Shown here piece after piece: positions 39,527 through 48,219 of a stretch of DNA of 64,000 nucleotides (position 1 is the first letter of the stretch; each line of letters begins with the position of its first letter). Source of the stretch: Sphingobacteriales bacterium JAD_PAG50586_3 (GTDB lineage: Bacteria; Bacteroidota; Bacteroidia; CAMBQF01); NCBI GenBank assembly GCA_023213195.1, contig CP096135.1, forward strand, positions 1,134,616 through 1,198,615, given 5' to 3'. The notes under the pieces were generated by a model. That model ran no database searches. It was not told where the DNA came from and was given only the letters and a program-made list of their open reading frames with translations. Made by a program: the position numbers and the translations under genes.

Positions 39527-40986
39527 ATGAGCAACAGAAGTTATATTACATACTACATAAGCGCAATTGTATTTTTTGCCATAATTATATGGGCAATACT
39601 TGATAGCGGCGTGTTTTTAGAGGGGCATAAGCAACTGTCTGAACCTGCAGGGCTTTTAGATTATTTTACCCACTTTAAGCAAACAGTAAAAGAAAACGCT
39701 ACCGCCCCGTTATCAAAGTTTTTAATACAGCTGGTAGTTATTGTAGGGGCTACCAAAATCTTCAGCTATCTGTTTAAAAAGATAGGCCAGCCGGGGGTTA
39801 TAGGCGAAATTTTGGCCGGTATAGTATTGGGCCCATCGTTAATTGGTATGTGGTTTCCGGGGTATTTAAATTTTGTGTTTCCTTCTACAAGTATGGAAGA
39901 CCTGCACCTTATCAGCCGTTTAGGGCTTATCCTTTTTATGTTTGTGGTGGGCATGGAGCTAAATATGGACCATAGGTAAAAACACAGGCACGCCAGGCTC
40001 TTTTAATTAGCCATGCCGGTATTTTATTCCCGTTTACGCTTGGTGTTGGCCTTGCGTATTTTATTTATGTTGATTTTGCACCTGATAACGTATATTTTTT
40101 ACCCTTTGCCTTGTTTATGGGTATAGCTATGGGCATTACGGCTTTCCCTGTTTTGGCAAGTATATTAAGAGAAAGGGGTATGATGAATACGCCCATTGGC
40201 AGCCTTGCCATAACCAGCGCCGCTATAGACGATATTACGGCATGGTGCTTATTTGCCGCTGTAATAGCCATAGCCAAAGCAGGCACAGTTGTAGGTTCGT
40301 TATTTACTATTGGGCTATCGGCTGTTTATATTATTGGTATGTTTAAAGTGGTGCGCCCGTTGCTTAAAAAGCTGTTTGCGCGCCTAAACCCCGATGGTAG
40401 TTATGCCATTAATACATTGGTATTAGCACTTGCCATATTGCTACTATCAGCGTTTACTACACGCATAATAGGCATACACTCATTATTTGGTGCGTTTATG
40501 GCAGGCGTGGTAATGCCGGGCAGCGCAAAGTTTCGCAAGTTTGTTACAGAGCGTACAGAGTATGTATCGGTAATTTTGTTGCTCCCGCTTTTCTTTGCAT
40601 ATAACGGTTTACGCACCCAAATAGGGTTATTAAACAGCCCCTACCTGTGGCTAATGTTTGGTGTTGTACTGTTGGTAGCCGTTTTGGGCAAGCTGGGCGG
40701 AACAGCCATTACAGCTAAATACTTAGGGCAAAGCACACCTAATAGTTTACGGCTTGGTGTGTTAATGAATACCCGCGGGCTTATGGAGCTTATTGTGCTT
40801 AACATTGGCTACGACCTGGGCATATTAAGTGCCGAAATTTTTACCATGATGGTGCTTATGGCCATTGCCACCACGTTTATGACAGGACCCTTGCTTAACA
40901 TTATAGACCGGGTTTGGAAGAAAGACAAAATACCAAGCACAGCAAGCGCAGATAATGCGCAACCCGCCGAAACGGTATCAACTTAG
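39527..40986 (+). CDS. Monovalent cation:proton antiporter, CPA2 type (frameshifted)
   Basis: About 487 aa with roughly 13 membrane helices. Conserved blocks: KKIGQPGVIGEILAGIVLGPS, LFMFVVGMELN, PFALFMGIAMGITAFPVLASIL, TSAAIDDITAWCLFA, GIHSLFGAFMAGVVMP and GVLMNTRGLMELIVLNIGYD. The pair AAIDD matches the DD transport site of electrogenic CPA2 antiporters. GG 39975-39976 is one base short; repair gives MDHRVKTQARQALLISHAG. No regulatory TrkA-C/RCK domain follows. Probably handles Na+ or K+ against H+. Confidence 0.92.
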
Positions 40987-41072
40987 TATTGCAAGGTTAA
41001 TAGTAATAAACACACGTAGCGTTTTTTGTGGAATACGTTAACTTTACTAATCTTACTAGTAAAATAATTAGC

Positions 41073-41638
41073 ATGAAAACAACACTACTTACCCTGCTTT
41101 TAGTAATTGGCTTTGGAAGTGCCTTTGCCCAAACAGCTAGCCTAAACGGCTTTGATTCTGCCAATAAAAAACATGGCCGATGGATTATGTACATGAATTA
41201 TCACGGAGGTAAAGAAAAAGACAGCACCAAAGCAGTTTATAAACGTTACACCACTTATCAGCATGGCAGAGATTTATATCCTTTAATAACCCTGTCAGAA
41301 ATAAAGGGAAGGATAGAAACAACAGGCGCAAAGGGGAGCCCGGCAAACCGGCTTTGCTTGATGGTGAATATATAACCTACGATGCAAAAGGTAGGCTTGC
41401 AATTTGCCATACTTTTAATAATGGCGAGTATGTTTCAAACCAGGTGTACTACGCACCCGGCAAAATGCGCGACCAGGTTAACTTTGCCAAACCTTGTGCC
41501 GGACAGGATAACTCTGCAACGGTTTATTATTTTGACGAGACTGGTAAGATGATAAAAGAAGATTGCGCGAAAAGAGCTGTAAATGGCAGGTTGGTAATGC
41601 TGAATAAAAACGGAGTAATACGCCCGGCAAAATCTTAA
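41073..41638 (+). CDS. Secreted MORN/YwqK-like protein 1 (frameshifted)
   Basis: About 188 aa. Signal peptide ends SAFAQ, followed by HGRWIMYMNYHGGKEKD, LDGEYITYDAKGRLAICHTFNNGEY and YYFDETGKMIKED, the tyrosine/glycine pattern of MORN and YwqK antitoxin-like repeats. G4 at 41333-41336 is one base short; repair gives KGEPGKPALLDGEY. Two tandem paralogs follow. Bacteroidota use such proteins in many periplasmic roles; none can be assigned here. Confidence 0.8.
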
Positions 41639-41662
41639 TTCCGGATACACTAAATATATACT

Positions 41663-42201
41663 ATGAAAACAACACTACTTACCCTGCTTTTAGTAATTGG
41701 CTTTGGAAGTGCCTTTGCCCAAACAGCTAGCCTAAACGGCTTTGATTCTGCCAATAAAAAAATGGCCGTTGGCTAGTGTATTTAGATGCCAACGGGGCTA
41801 AAGTAAAAGACAGCACAGCGGCTGTATATAAGCGTTATACGTGGTTCGACCATGGCGTTAACGTTTACCCAATGGGCGATTTTATTAATAAAGGCGGTAA
41901 GGTTGAAACCACAGGTTCGCCAGCTGAAAAAGGCAAAATTGTATTACTAAGCGGCGAATATAAATGCTACGACAAAGACGGCAAACTAAAGTTTATCCAT
42001 GTTTTTGATAATGGCAACTACGTATCGTACAAAGAGTACTTTTCGTCAGGCACCATGCAAACGTTCTTCGATTATACCAAGCATTGCGATGGGCAGGAAC
42101 ACTCATGGTACTCATACATGTACGACGAAACCGGCAAGCTGATAATGGAAGATTGCACCAAAAAAGGCACAGATGGCAACTGGCCACGGATGCGAGGTTA
42201 A
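41663..42201 (+). CDS. Secreted MORN/YwqK-like protein 2 (frameshifted)
   Basis: About 179 aa. The first 99 bases are identical to gene 1 (41073-41171), covering the entire signal peptide. The A7 run 41756-41762 replaces AAAAAAC of gene 1, shifting the frame; restoring the lost base gives NKKHGRWLVYLDANGAK. The rest has diverged: LLSGEYKCYDKDGKLKFIHVFDNGNY and YMYDETGKLIMEDC. Such an identical leader over divergent bodies suggests recent gene conversion or misassembly. Confidence 0.8.
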
Positions 42202-42219
42202 TAATCTAATACAAACAAC

Positions 42220-42762
42220 ATGAAAACAACACTATTAGCAGTGCTTATGCTTTTAGGGTTTGGAGCTTCGGCACAAAAGCCCCTAAACCAATACAATAGC
42301 GCTAAGCAGAAAGATGGCAAATGGATTACCTACTGGGACGCTAACTGGAAAACAGTAAAAGACAGCAGCAAGGCCAGGTATTTCCGCTACAATGTATTTG
42401 TTAATGGGAAAGAGGTTTACCCAATGGGCCCATGTGGCAAAAAGGGATGGAGATTAGAAGGCGATACTACCACTACATTCCTCGACGGCCGCTACAACTG
42501 GTATAACGAAAAAGGCGTTCTGGTGTCAACCCATATATTTAAAAAAGGGGAGTATGTTGATGTTAAAGAATATTATGCAAACGGCAAGCTAAACCAGCAT
42601 TTTGCTTACGGCCAAAAGTACCGCGACTGGCCCAATACATGGGTTTATTATTTCTACGATAAAGACGGCAAAGCTACTAGGTACGCCGCTTTTTACAACG
42701 ATAAAACCAACGGCTGGGGCTTACACGAAGTAACTGAAGCCGATACCAAGAGGGTGAATTAG
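42220..42762 (+). CDS. Secreted MORN/YwqK-like protein 3
   Basis: Intact 180-aa member. Signal peptide ends FGASAQ. Body: DGKWITYWDANWKTVKDSSK, FLDGRYNWYNEKGVLVSTHI, KKGEYVDVKEYYANGKLNQ and VYYFYDKDGKATRYAAF. Same architecture as genes 1 and 2 and 18 bases after gene 2, so the three are one operon. It is followed by a terminator. Confidence 0.85.
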   Translation: MKTTLLAVLMLLGFGASAQKPLNQYNSAKQKDGKWITYWDANWKTVKDSSKARYFRYNVFVNGKEVYPMGPCGKKGWRLEGDTTTTFLDGRYNWYNEKGVLVSTHIFKKGEYVDVKEYYANGKLNQHFAYGQKYRDWPNTWVYYFYDKDGKATRYAAFYNDKTNGWGLHEVTEADTKRVN

Positions 42763-42785
42763 CTTTTACTACTCATAACAAAACT

Positions 42786-42822
42786 AAAATCCCCGATAGG
42801 CTTACCTACCGGGGATTTTTTA
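42786..42822 (+). terminator. Intrinsic terminator
   Basis: AAATCCCCG...CGGGGATTT hairpin followed by T-rich DNA after the third YwqK-like gene. Confidence 0.85.
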
Positions 42823-42837
42823 TTTTCAATGTTTTAA

Positions 42838-42895
42838 TTCTCTCTTTTAAAGGGAGTACTCCCGCCATCGGCGGGAGGGAGGGATTTCAGCATGG
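42838..42895. repeat. Palindromic repeat element
   Basis: TCTCTTTTAAAGGGAGTACTCCC and CCCGCCATCGGCGGG inverted repeats followed by AGGGAGGG; similar module order to 61168-61225. Confidence 0.7.
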
Positions 42896-42922
42896 GCCAA
42901 ACTCGCCCCTTATCCCCTAAAA

Positions 42923-44131
42923 TTATACCCTCTCTATAATAGTAGCAATACCCATACCGCCACCAACGCAAAGGCTGGCAAGGCCAAGCTTTTTATCGGT
43001 ACGTTCTAATTCATCAAGCAAGGTGCCTAATATAATAGAGCCGGTAGCGCCTAGCGGGTGGCCCATAGCAATAGCGCCACCGTTTACGTTTACACGGTCG
43101 TGGCTAACGCCTGCACGCTCCATAAAGCGCATAGGCACTACGGCAAAGGCTTCGTTAATTTCAAACAAGTCAATGTCTTCCATTTTAAGGCCTGCTTTAT
43201 CCAAGGCTTTAACCGCCGCAGGGTATGGACCTTCCAGCATAATGGTAGGCTCAGAACCTACCACGGCAAACGAGCGTATTTTAGCTCGGGGTTTAAGGCC
43301 CAAACGCTCTCCGGCTTCTTTGCTGCCAATAAGTACTAGCGCTGCACCATCTACAATGCCCGATGAGTTACCTGCATGGTGTACGTGGTTTATCTTTTCT
43401 ATTTCAGGGTATTTTTGAATGGCTAAGGCATCAAAACCTGCCATGCTGCCCATCATTTCAAAAGCAGCACCTAATGATGCTAATTTATCAGCAGTAGTAT
43501 CAGGGCGAATGGTTTCGTCTTTATCTAATTCTACCTGTCCGTTAACATCAAGTACAGGCACAATAGAGTTTTTAAAACGGCCTTCGGCGCTGGCAGCCGC
43601 TGCACGGGCGTGCGATGTAGCTGCGTACTCGTCTAGCTGACGGCGCTCGTAGCCATATTTGGTAGCTATTAAATCGGCAGAAATACCTTGCGGAACAATA
43701 TGTATTTTAGAAACAATTTCGGGGTTGGTAAACAGCGCGCCACCATCGGTGCCCATTGCCACACGGCTCATAGACTCTACACCACCGGCAACAAGCAAAT
43801 CAACCTGCCCGCTCATAACATAAGCAGCAGCCTGGTTAACGGCCTCTAAGCCCGAAGCGCAAAAACGGTTAAGGGTAACACCGGCAGTAATGCTGTTGTA
43901 ACCTGCAGCCAATGCTGCGGTTTTGGCAATATCGGCACCTTGTTCGCCCACGGGGGTAACGCAGCCAATAATGGCATCTTCTACCTGGCTGGTATCAAGG
44001 TTGTTCCTGTCGCGTATTGCTTCAAAAACAGTAGTTAACAGTTTTACGGGTTGCACATCGTGCAGTTTACCGTCTTTTTTACCGCGACCGCGAGGGGTGC
44101 GCACAGCATCAAAAATATATGCTTCAGCCAT
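42923..44131 (-). CDS. Acetyl-CoA acyltransferase (thiolase)
   Basis: A 402-aa thiolase, intact. Nucleophilic Cys91 in NRFCASGLEAVN, His in NVNGGAIAMGHPLGATG and second Cys in ASLCVGGGMGIATI. The early VRTPRGRGKKDGKLHD segment is typical of degradative FadA/PcaF-like thiolases acting on 3-ketoacyl-CoA. No other beta-oxidation gene is in the window. A TATCTTTG -7 box lies 26 bases upstream of the start. Confidence 0.95.
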   Translation of the reverse strand: MAEAYIFDAVRTPRGRGKKDGKLHDVQPVKLLTTVFEAIRDRNNLDTSQVEDAIIGCVTPVGEQGADIAKTAALAAGYNSITAGVTLNRFCASGLEAVNQAAAYVMSGQVDLLVAGGVESMSRVAMGTDGGALFTNPEIVSKIHIVPQGISADLIATKYGYERRQLDEYAATSHARAAAASAEGRFKNSIVPVLDVNGQVELDKDETIRPDTTADKLASLGAAFEMMGSMAGFDALAIQKYPEIEKINHVHHAGNSSGIVDGAALVLIGSKEAGERLGLKPRAKIRSFAVVGSEPTIMLEGPYPAAVKALDKAGLKMEDIDLFEINEAFAVVPMRFMERAGVSHDRVNVNGGAIAMGHPLGATGSIILGTLLDELERTDKKLGLASLCVGGGMGIATIIERV

Positions 44132-44156
44132 TGTTATTTTTAAGTTGAAAGAGGAA

Positions 44157-44164
44157 CAAAGATA
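44157..44164 (-). promoter_or_regulatory. -7 box of the thiolase gene
   Basis: Reads TATCTTTG on the minus strand, 26 bases before the ATG at 44131. Confidence 0.55.
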
Positions 44165-44279
44165 ATTAGAATTAGTTGATAGTTAGCGGTTGGCAGTTGG
44201 CAGTTTTTTTATTGTGTTTGATATAGAAAAACCGTTATCAAATTATCTTATTCGCTTATTATCTAATTACCTTTATCAC

Positions 44280-44928
44280 ATGGCTTTGCGTGTAGATACC
44301 ATTCCTTTTTGGCTTAAACCGTTTTACCTGTTGTGGGCGTATGCTACCGCATCGCTAAGCTACGGGGTTATTATGCTGTGGAGGTTAACCATTCGTTTTA
44401 AGTGGGAAAACGCAGAGCGCATGAGCCAAAGCCCCAACAATATTTACTGCATTTGGCACGAGAGTTTATTAATGAGTTTTATGCTCAGCTTTAAAAACCC
44501 GCCTACGCGTAAAGATGTGTGGATGAACCACCCGGCCTGGTTTATGAAACCTATACACATTATACTATTTTGGAAAGGCGTAAAATGGCTTATGCTGGGC
44601 AGCAGCGGGCATGGTGGCAGGCAGGCCAAAGCCGATGTGGAAGACTTTTTGCGCTCAGGGCTACAGCACCTGCATGGCGGTAGATGGCCCAGCGGGGCCG
44701 CCACTAATAATGAAACACGGCGCTATGGAAATGGCACTTGAAACAGGCGTACCTATTATCTGCCTGCAATTTTTACCCAAGCGCAAACCGTTTATCTTAG
44801 GCTTTACGTGGGATAAAAAAGTACTACCTATGCCTTTTACAACAGTTATTGTACGCGTATCAGGCCCATACTATGTTACTAAAGATAACTACAAAGAGGT
44901 AAGTAGGGTAGTGGAGGAAGGTATGTAA
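44280..44928 (+). CDS. DUF374 lysophospholipid acyltransferase-like protein (frameshifted)
   Basis: About 216 aa. One N-terminal hydrophobic helix (FYLLWAYATASLSYGVIMLW), then CIWHESLLM (acyltransferase HxxxxD-like region), MLGSSGHGGRQAKADVEDF and, after the shift at GGG 44658-44660, GYSTCMAVDGPAGPP, the DUF374 signature. Removing one G joins LRSGYSTCMAVDGP. The family adds a late acyl chain or acts on lipid A-like substrates. Start is taken at 44280, as the earlier frame to 44190 is unconserved. Ends three bases from the convergent RemB gene. Confidence 0.88.
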
Positions 44929-44931
44929 CAA

Positions 44932-46533
44932 TTAAAAATCGTAATACTTAGCAGGCAGCCATGTTTTAATGCCAAAGTGTACCCACATGGTTTTAGTGTC
45001 GGCCACCCCTTCTGTTTTCAGCGTGCGGCTGGTAACACCTGCCTCTAGACGCAGCCCGTATACAGGGTTAATTATATAGCTGGCCATAAAATCTATGTAC
45101 GTAAGGTTGTTTTTAATGCCTTGCGTTACCCTGTTACCATACTCGCTATTGTAGGTAGTATAGGGCTTGTATATATCGCCACCATAATTATCGTTGGGGC
45201 CATCGGTACCGTAGGCTGCAAACAACAACTCTGTTTGAAACCACCACCGTTTGTACTTGTAGCGTAAAAAGCTAACACTCTCAGAAAAGTTAGCCCCCAA
45301 TGGGTGTGCCAACGCCTGGTTAAAGTGGGCGTAGTTCTGTATCTGCAAAAAGTGTGTATAGGTATACGGGCGCACCCAGTTATATTCCGTCTGAAAATTC
45401 AGGTTTTTTATGCCGAACAAATCAAAGCTTTTAAAACCCAGCTGTATGCCTTGTTTGTTGGCCCACCAGCCATCGCCAGACCGTACCTCCTTCAGCAAAA
45501 ACTCATCTAAAACAACCTGCCCATACAACACCTGGTTTTTTATAAAATTGTATTTTAGGTTGATGCCTATAATAACATTATCGGGCGAGCCCAACGTATA
45601 CTCTACCGGGCGGAAGAATATAAGTGGGTTTAGGTAGTTAACATCAAAACCACGGTAGTTACCACTGGCATCACGGTTTTCCCAAATAACACTCTCAAAC
45701 AAACCAATAGCAAGGCGTTTATGGGGAATGATGTCAAAATAATGCATCACCGCGTTTTTCTTGGCATACACCTGGTTTGGGCCACCTACGGTGCGTATAT
45801 CCTGAAACTGGGCAAACATTATAGAGTATTTAATACGCCAAATATTAGCCGTAAGCTTTAGGTAGGGGTAGTTAAACGCGTTGTCTGACAGCAGCAGCGA
45901 CCGGTATCCATCACCAATAAAGTTTTTACCATGCCCCGCTTGTATATTCAGGTAGCGTGTTGGGGTGTACGATACATACCCATTGGCAAAGCCATAATCC
46001 CAGCCGCCCACTTTAAAAGGCTTAGGCCTGCCCTGGCCGGGAATAACAGTGTTGGTGTTAATCCAGTTGCCCAGAGTAATCAGGAAAGCGTGCTTATGGT
46101 TCTCGTAATACGCCGTGTAGAACGAAAACTTTTTGCCTATGTTGCCCGAAAATGCTGCTCCTTTGGTGGTAGAGTAGGTGGTAATATCAGCCCGAGAATC
46201 TTTACCAAAATCAAGGTCTATAATAGGGTCTAGATACAGTTGCCATATACCCGAATCTAGCTTTACCAAATGGTCAGAAAACAAGGCCCTGCCTACCCTG
46301 CGGTGAGCAAAGGCCCAATCGTAGTCTTTTACCCCCATGGCAGAATCTATGCTGATTACCTGCTCTACATCGGCCTGTAAATAAGGGCGCATAGAAGTAT
46401 GGAACACCGCTTTTTTACGGTTAAGGTACTTATCAAACTGCGCGCCGTATAAATTATCGGGCTGTAAATTCAACTGCTGCGCCTGCGCCACAGTAGCAAT
46501 GCAAACCAGTAGTATCAGTAAATGTCTTTTCAT
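44932..46533 (-). CDS. RemB-like gliding motility outer-membrane protein
   Basis: Intact 533-aa protein with a signal peptide (MKRHLLILLVCIATVAQA) and a barrel-type mature sequence ending AKYYDF. The block GHGKNFIGDGYRSLLLSDNAF and the segment NLYGAQFDKYLNRKKAVFHTSMRP identify the RemB/Wzi-like group. In Flavobacterium RemB is a mobile surface adhesin of the gliding machinery. Here it gives indirect support for gliding or T9SS-linked surface movement; no other gld gene is in the window. Confidence 0.86.
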   Translation of the reverse strand: MKRHLLILLVCIATVAQAQQLNLQPDNLYGAQFDKYLNRKKAVFHTSMRPYLQADVEQVISIDSAMGVKDYDWAFAHRRVGRALFSDHLVKLDSGIWQLYLDPIIDLDFGKDSRADITTYSTTKGAAFSGNIGKKFSFYTAYYENHKHAFLITLGNWINTNTVIPGQGRPKPFKVGGWDYGFANGYVSYTPTRYLNIQAGHGKNFIGDGYRSLLLSDNAFNYPYLKLTANIWRIKYSIMFAQFQDIRTVGGPNQVYAKKNAVMHYFDIIPHKRLAIGLFESVIWENRDASGNYRGFDVNYLNPLIFFRPVEYTLGSPDNVIIGINLKYNFIKNQVLYGQVVLDEFLLKEVRSGDGWWANKQGIQLGFKSFDLFGIKNLNFQTEYNWVRPYTYTHFLQIQNYAHFNQALAHPLGANFSESVSFLRYKYKRWWFQTELLFAAYGTDGPNDNYGGDIYKPYTTYNSEYGNRVTQGIKNNLTYIDFMASYIINPVYGLRLEAGVTSRTLKTEGVADTKTMWVHFGIKTWLPAKYYDF

Positions 46534-46543
46534 ATAGAGTTAT

Positions 46544-46551
46544 CAAAAGTA
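46544..46551 (-). promoter_or_regulatory. -7 box of the RemB-like gene
   Basis: Reads TACTTTTG on the minus strand, 11 bases ahead of the ATG at 46533; the untranslated leader would be very short. Confidence 0.5.
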
Positions 46552-46613
46552 CGCAATAGTGGCGGAGTGGCAAAGGGCTTGTTTTTTAGGTTTTAAATAA
46601 CTAAACTTGTTGT

Positions 46614-47366
46614 ATGAAAAAGCTGCTGCCTATATTGTTTCTTACTCTTGCTACAATAGCTTTTAACAGCTCGTGCAAAAAGGAACCTGATGAGCCGCAG
46701 GATACTATACCTCCAACAGATACTACCAATATTAACGATACACTATTTACAGCATCAAGCAGGTATGTAGTATATATTGATAGTGCTAATAACATAACTC
46801 GCATGTATAGATACAGCTCAACTAATAACCTGTTTCAGTATATTATTTATTCCACTTTGAACGACTCTATAGAAACCATTAGCACATATAACGGTGACAA
46901 TGTTATGACCAAACAGCGTGTATACATAATGGACACTAATAACCTTGCTAAATACTGTATTGCATATGAGAATGGCGTTGAAGACTACACTTTGTATTTT
47001 TCTTATTCTAATGGCAGATTAGTGCAGCTTTATTATGGAGGAGATTTTGATGTTCAATGGAGCAATTCAAATATAGTTACATGCCTTAGCAGTTATGGTT
47101 ATGATACTAGTAGGGTAGCCAAAGTAGATTTGTTTTCACCTGCTGTTATTGAAAGTGACAATAAGTTAACTGGTCAAAGTCCGTTAAATAACATTTCGTA
47201 TTCGTATGTTCATTCAGGAATATCCGGACAAGGAAATGTATTTGGACACTCAAATACCTATTTAGCTGACTCTAGCGACTATGTAACCAAGATTTTTCGA
47301 CGTGTAAACTCAGGAACGCAACAAGTTAAAGGCTCTTTTAGCTATTACACCTATATAGTAGAATAA
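46614..47366 (+). CDS. Lipoprotein 1 of a pair, unknown function
   Basis: A 250-aa lipoprotein with leader MKKLLPILFLTLATIAF and lipobox Cys22 (NSSCKKE). An acidic/Thr/Pro linker (EPDEPQDTIPPTDT) is followed by repeated beta-strand pairs such as MYRYSSTNNLFQYIIY, TLYFSYSNGRLVQLYYGG, which resemble RHS/YD-like short strands. No catalytic residue is evident. Two bases separate it from the next lipoprotein. Confidence 0.75.
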   Translation: MKKLLPILFLTLATIAFNSSCKKEPDEPQDTIPPTDTTNINDTLFTASSRYVVYIDSANNITRMYRYSSTNNLFQYIIYSTLNDSIETISTYNGDNVMTKQRVYIMDTNNLAKYCIAYENGVEDYTLYFSYSNGRLVQLYYGGDFDVQWSNSNIVTCLSSYGYDTSRVAKVDLFSPAVIESDNKLTGQSPLNNISYSYVHSGISGQGNVFGHSNTYLADSSDYVTKIFRRVNSGTQQVKGSFSYYTYIVE

Positions 47367-47368
47367 CC

Positions 47369-47944
47369 ATGAAAAAGCTACTGCCTATATTATTCATCAT
47401 GCTAGCATTGAGCGCATGCAAAAAGGATAAATCAGAAGACGATATCAATCCCGGATATATAATTGCAGGAGACGCTAATACCGCTTCAAATAAAACTGTT
47501 CAGCTTTTAGACACTACTTATTATGAGCATGAAATACTCCTTTTTGATGAGTTTAAAATTAAGGTACATTATACTTATCATAGCTGGTTTGGTGGCGGGC
47601 AAAGTCAAATTATAATAAAACTAATACCCCCAACTAATATAGAGTATGCGTCAGCAGATGGGCTTAGTTTGGTAAAACGCATTATGCCCGACGATACTAT
47701 TTCTTCTAACCTAACCTGGAAAGCTTTTGAAGATAACAATTCAGCAATTATGCTTGATCGATTAAGTGGCCCACTTGCTAATGAAACCAATGGCGACTGG
47801 CCTACCCAAAACGAGGGCTATATTGGTATTAGGGTTTTTAAAAATAATCATTATTATTATGGCTGGGTAAAATTACGAATAGCCGGCGGGTGGTACCCAC
47901 CAACAGCCTTACAACTCCTCGGCTGGGCTATATACCACGATTAA
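47369..47944 (+). CDS. Lipoprotein 2 of a pair, unknown function
   Basis: A 191-aa lipoprotein. Its leader MKKLLPILFIMLALSAC (lipobox Cys17) is nearly identical to that of the preceding gene, while the body differs: FKIKVHYTYHSWFGGGQSQI, LVKRIMPDD and YIGIRVFKNNHYYYGWVKLRI. The last segment resembles a common C-terminal strand pair of Bacteroidota surface lipoproteins. Probably co-translated with the upstream gene. Confidence 0.75.
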   Translation: MKKLLPILFIMLALSACKKDKSEDDINPGYIIAGDANTASNKTVQLLDTTYYEHEILLFDEFKIKVHYTYHSWFGGGQSQIIIKLIPPTNIEYASADGLSLVKRIMPDDTISSNLTWKAFEDNNSAIMLDRLSGPLANETNGDWPTQNEGYIGIRVFKNNHYYYGWVKLRIAGGWYPPTALQLLGWAIYHD

Positions 47945-47950
47945 TTCTAA

Positions 47951-48190
47951 CTACTCGTTTCAATAAATCAAAGAACTTTCATATCAAGCCGGAAAGGGTT
48001 TTTAAGAACCATATATAGCACTGTACCTTTTAAGAAAAAGTACACGCCCGGCAAGTGGGTTCTTATTCTTGCCCTAACATTTATCGTCGGGACTATTTAT
48101 TTTAACTACCGCCGGTGGCCTATAACCCTTGAGGCGGTAGTAGATACTCCTGTTTTTATTCTTCTTCTAAAGTCCCCCTCACTCCTTTAG
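47951..48190 (+). other. Uncertain reading: possible small membrane-protein remnant
   Basis: A frame open from 47951 to a TAG at 48188-48190 encodes a basic stretch, one clear membrane helix (WVLILALTFIVGTIYF) and a VVDTPVFILLLK tail, but no ATG, GTG or TTG start is found in it. Its last codons enter the dispersed repeat at 48171. It may be a truncated gene or chance. Confidence 0.3.
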
Positions 48191-48214
48191 GAGAGGGGGA
48201 TTTAGGGGTGAGGG
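48171..48214. repeat. Dispersed 44-bp palindromic element (copy 1)
   Basis: Identical over 44 bases to 55721-55764: CCCCCTC/GAGAGGGGG palindrome plus ATTTAGGGGTGAGGG tail. Confidence 0.88.
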
Positions 48215-48219
48215 AAATC

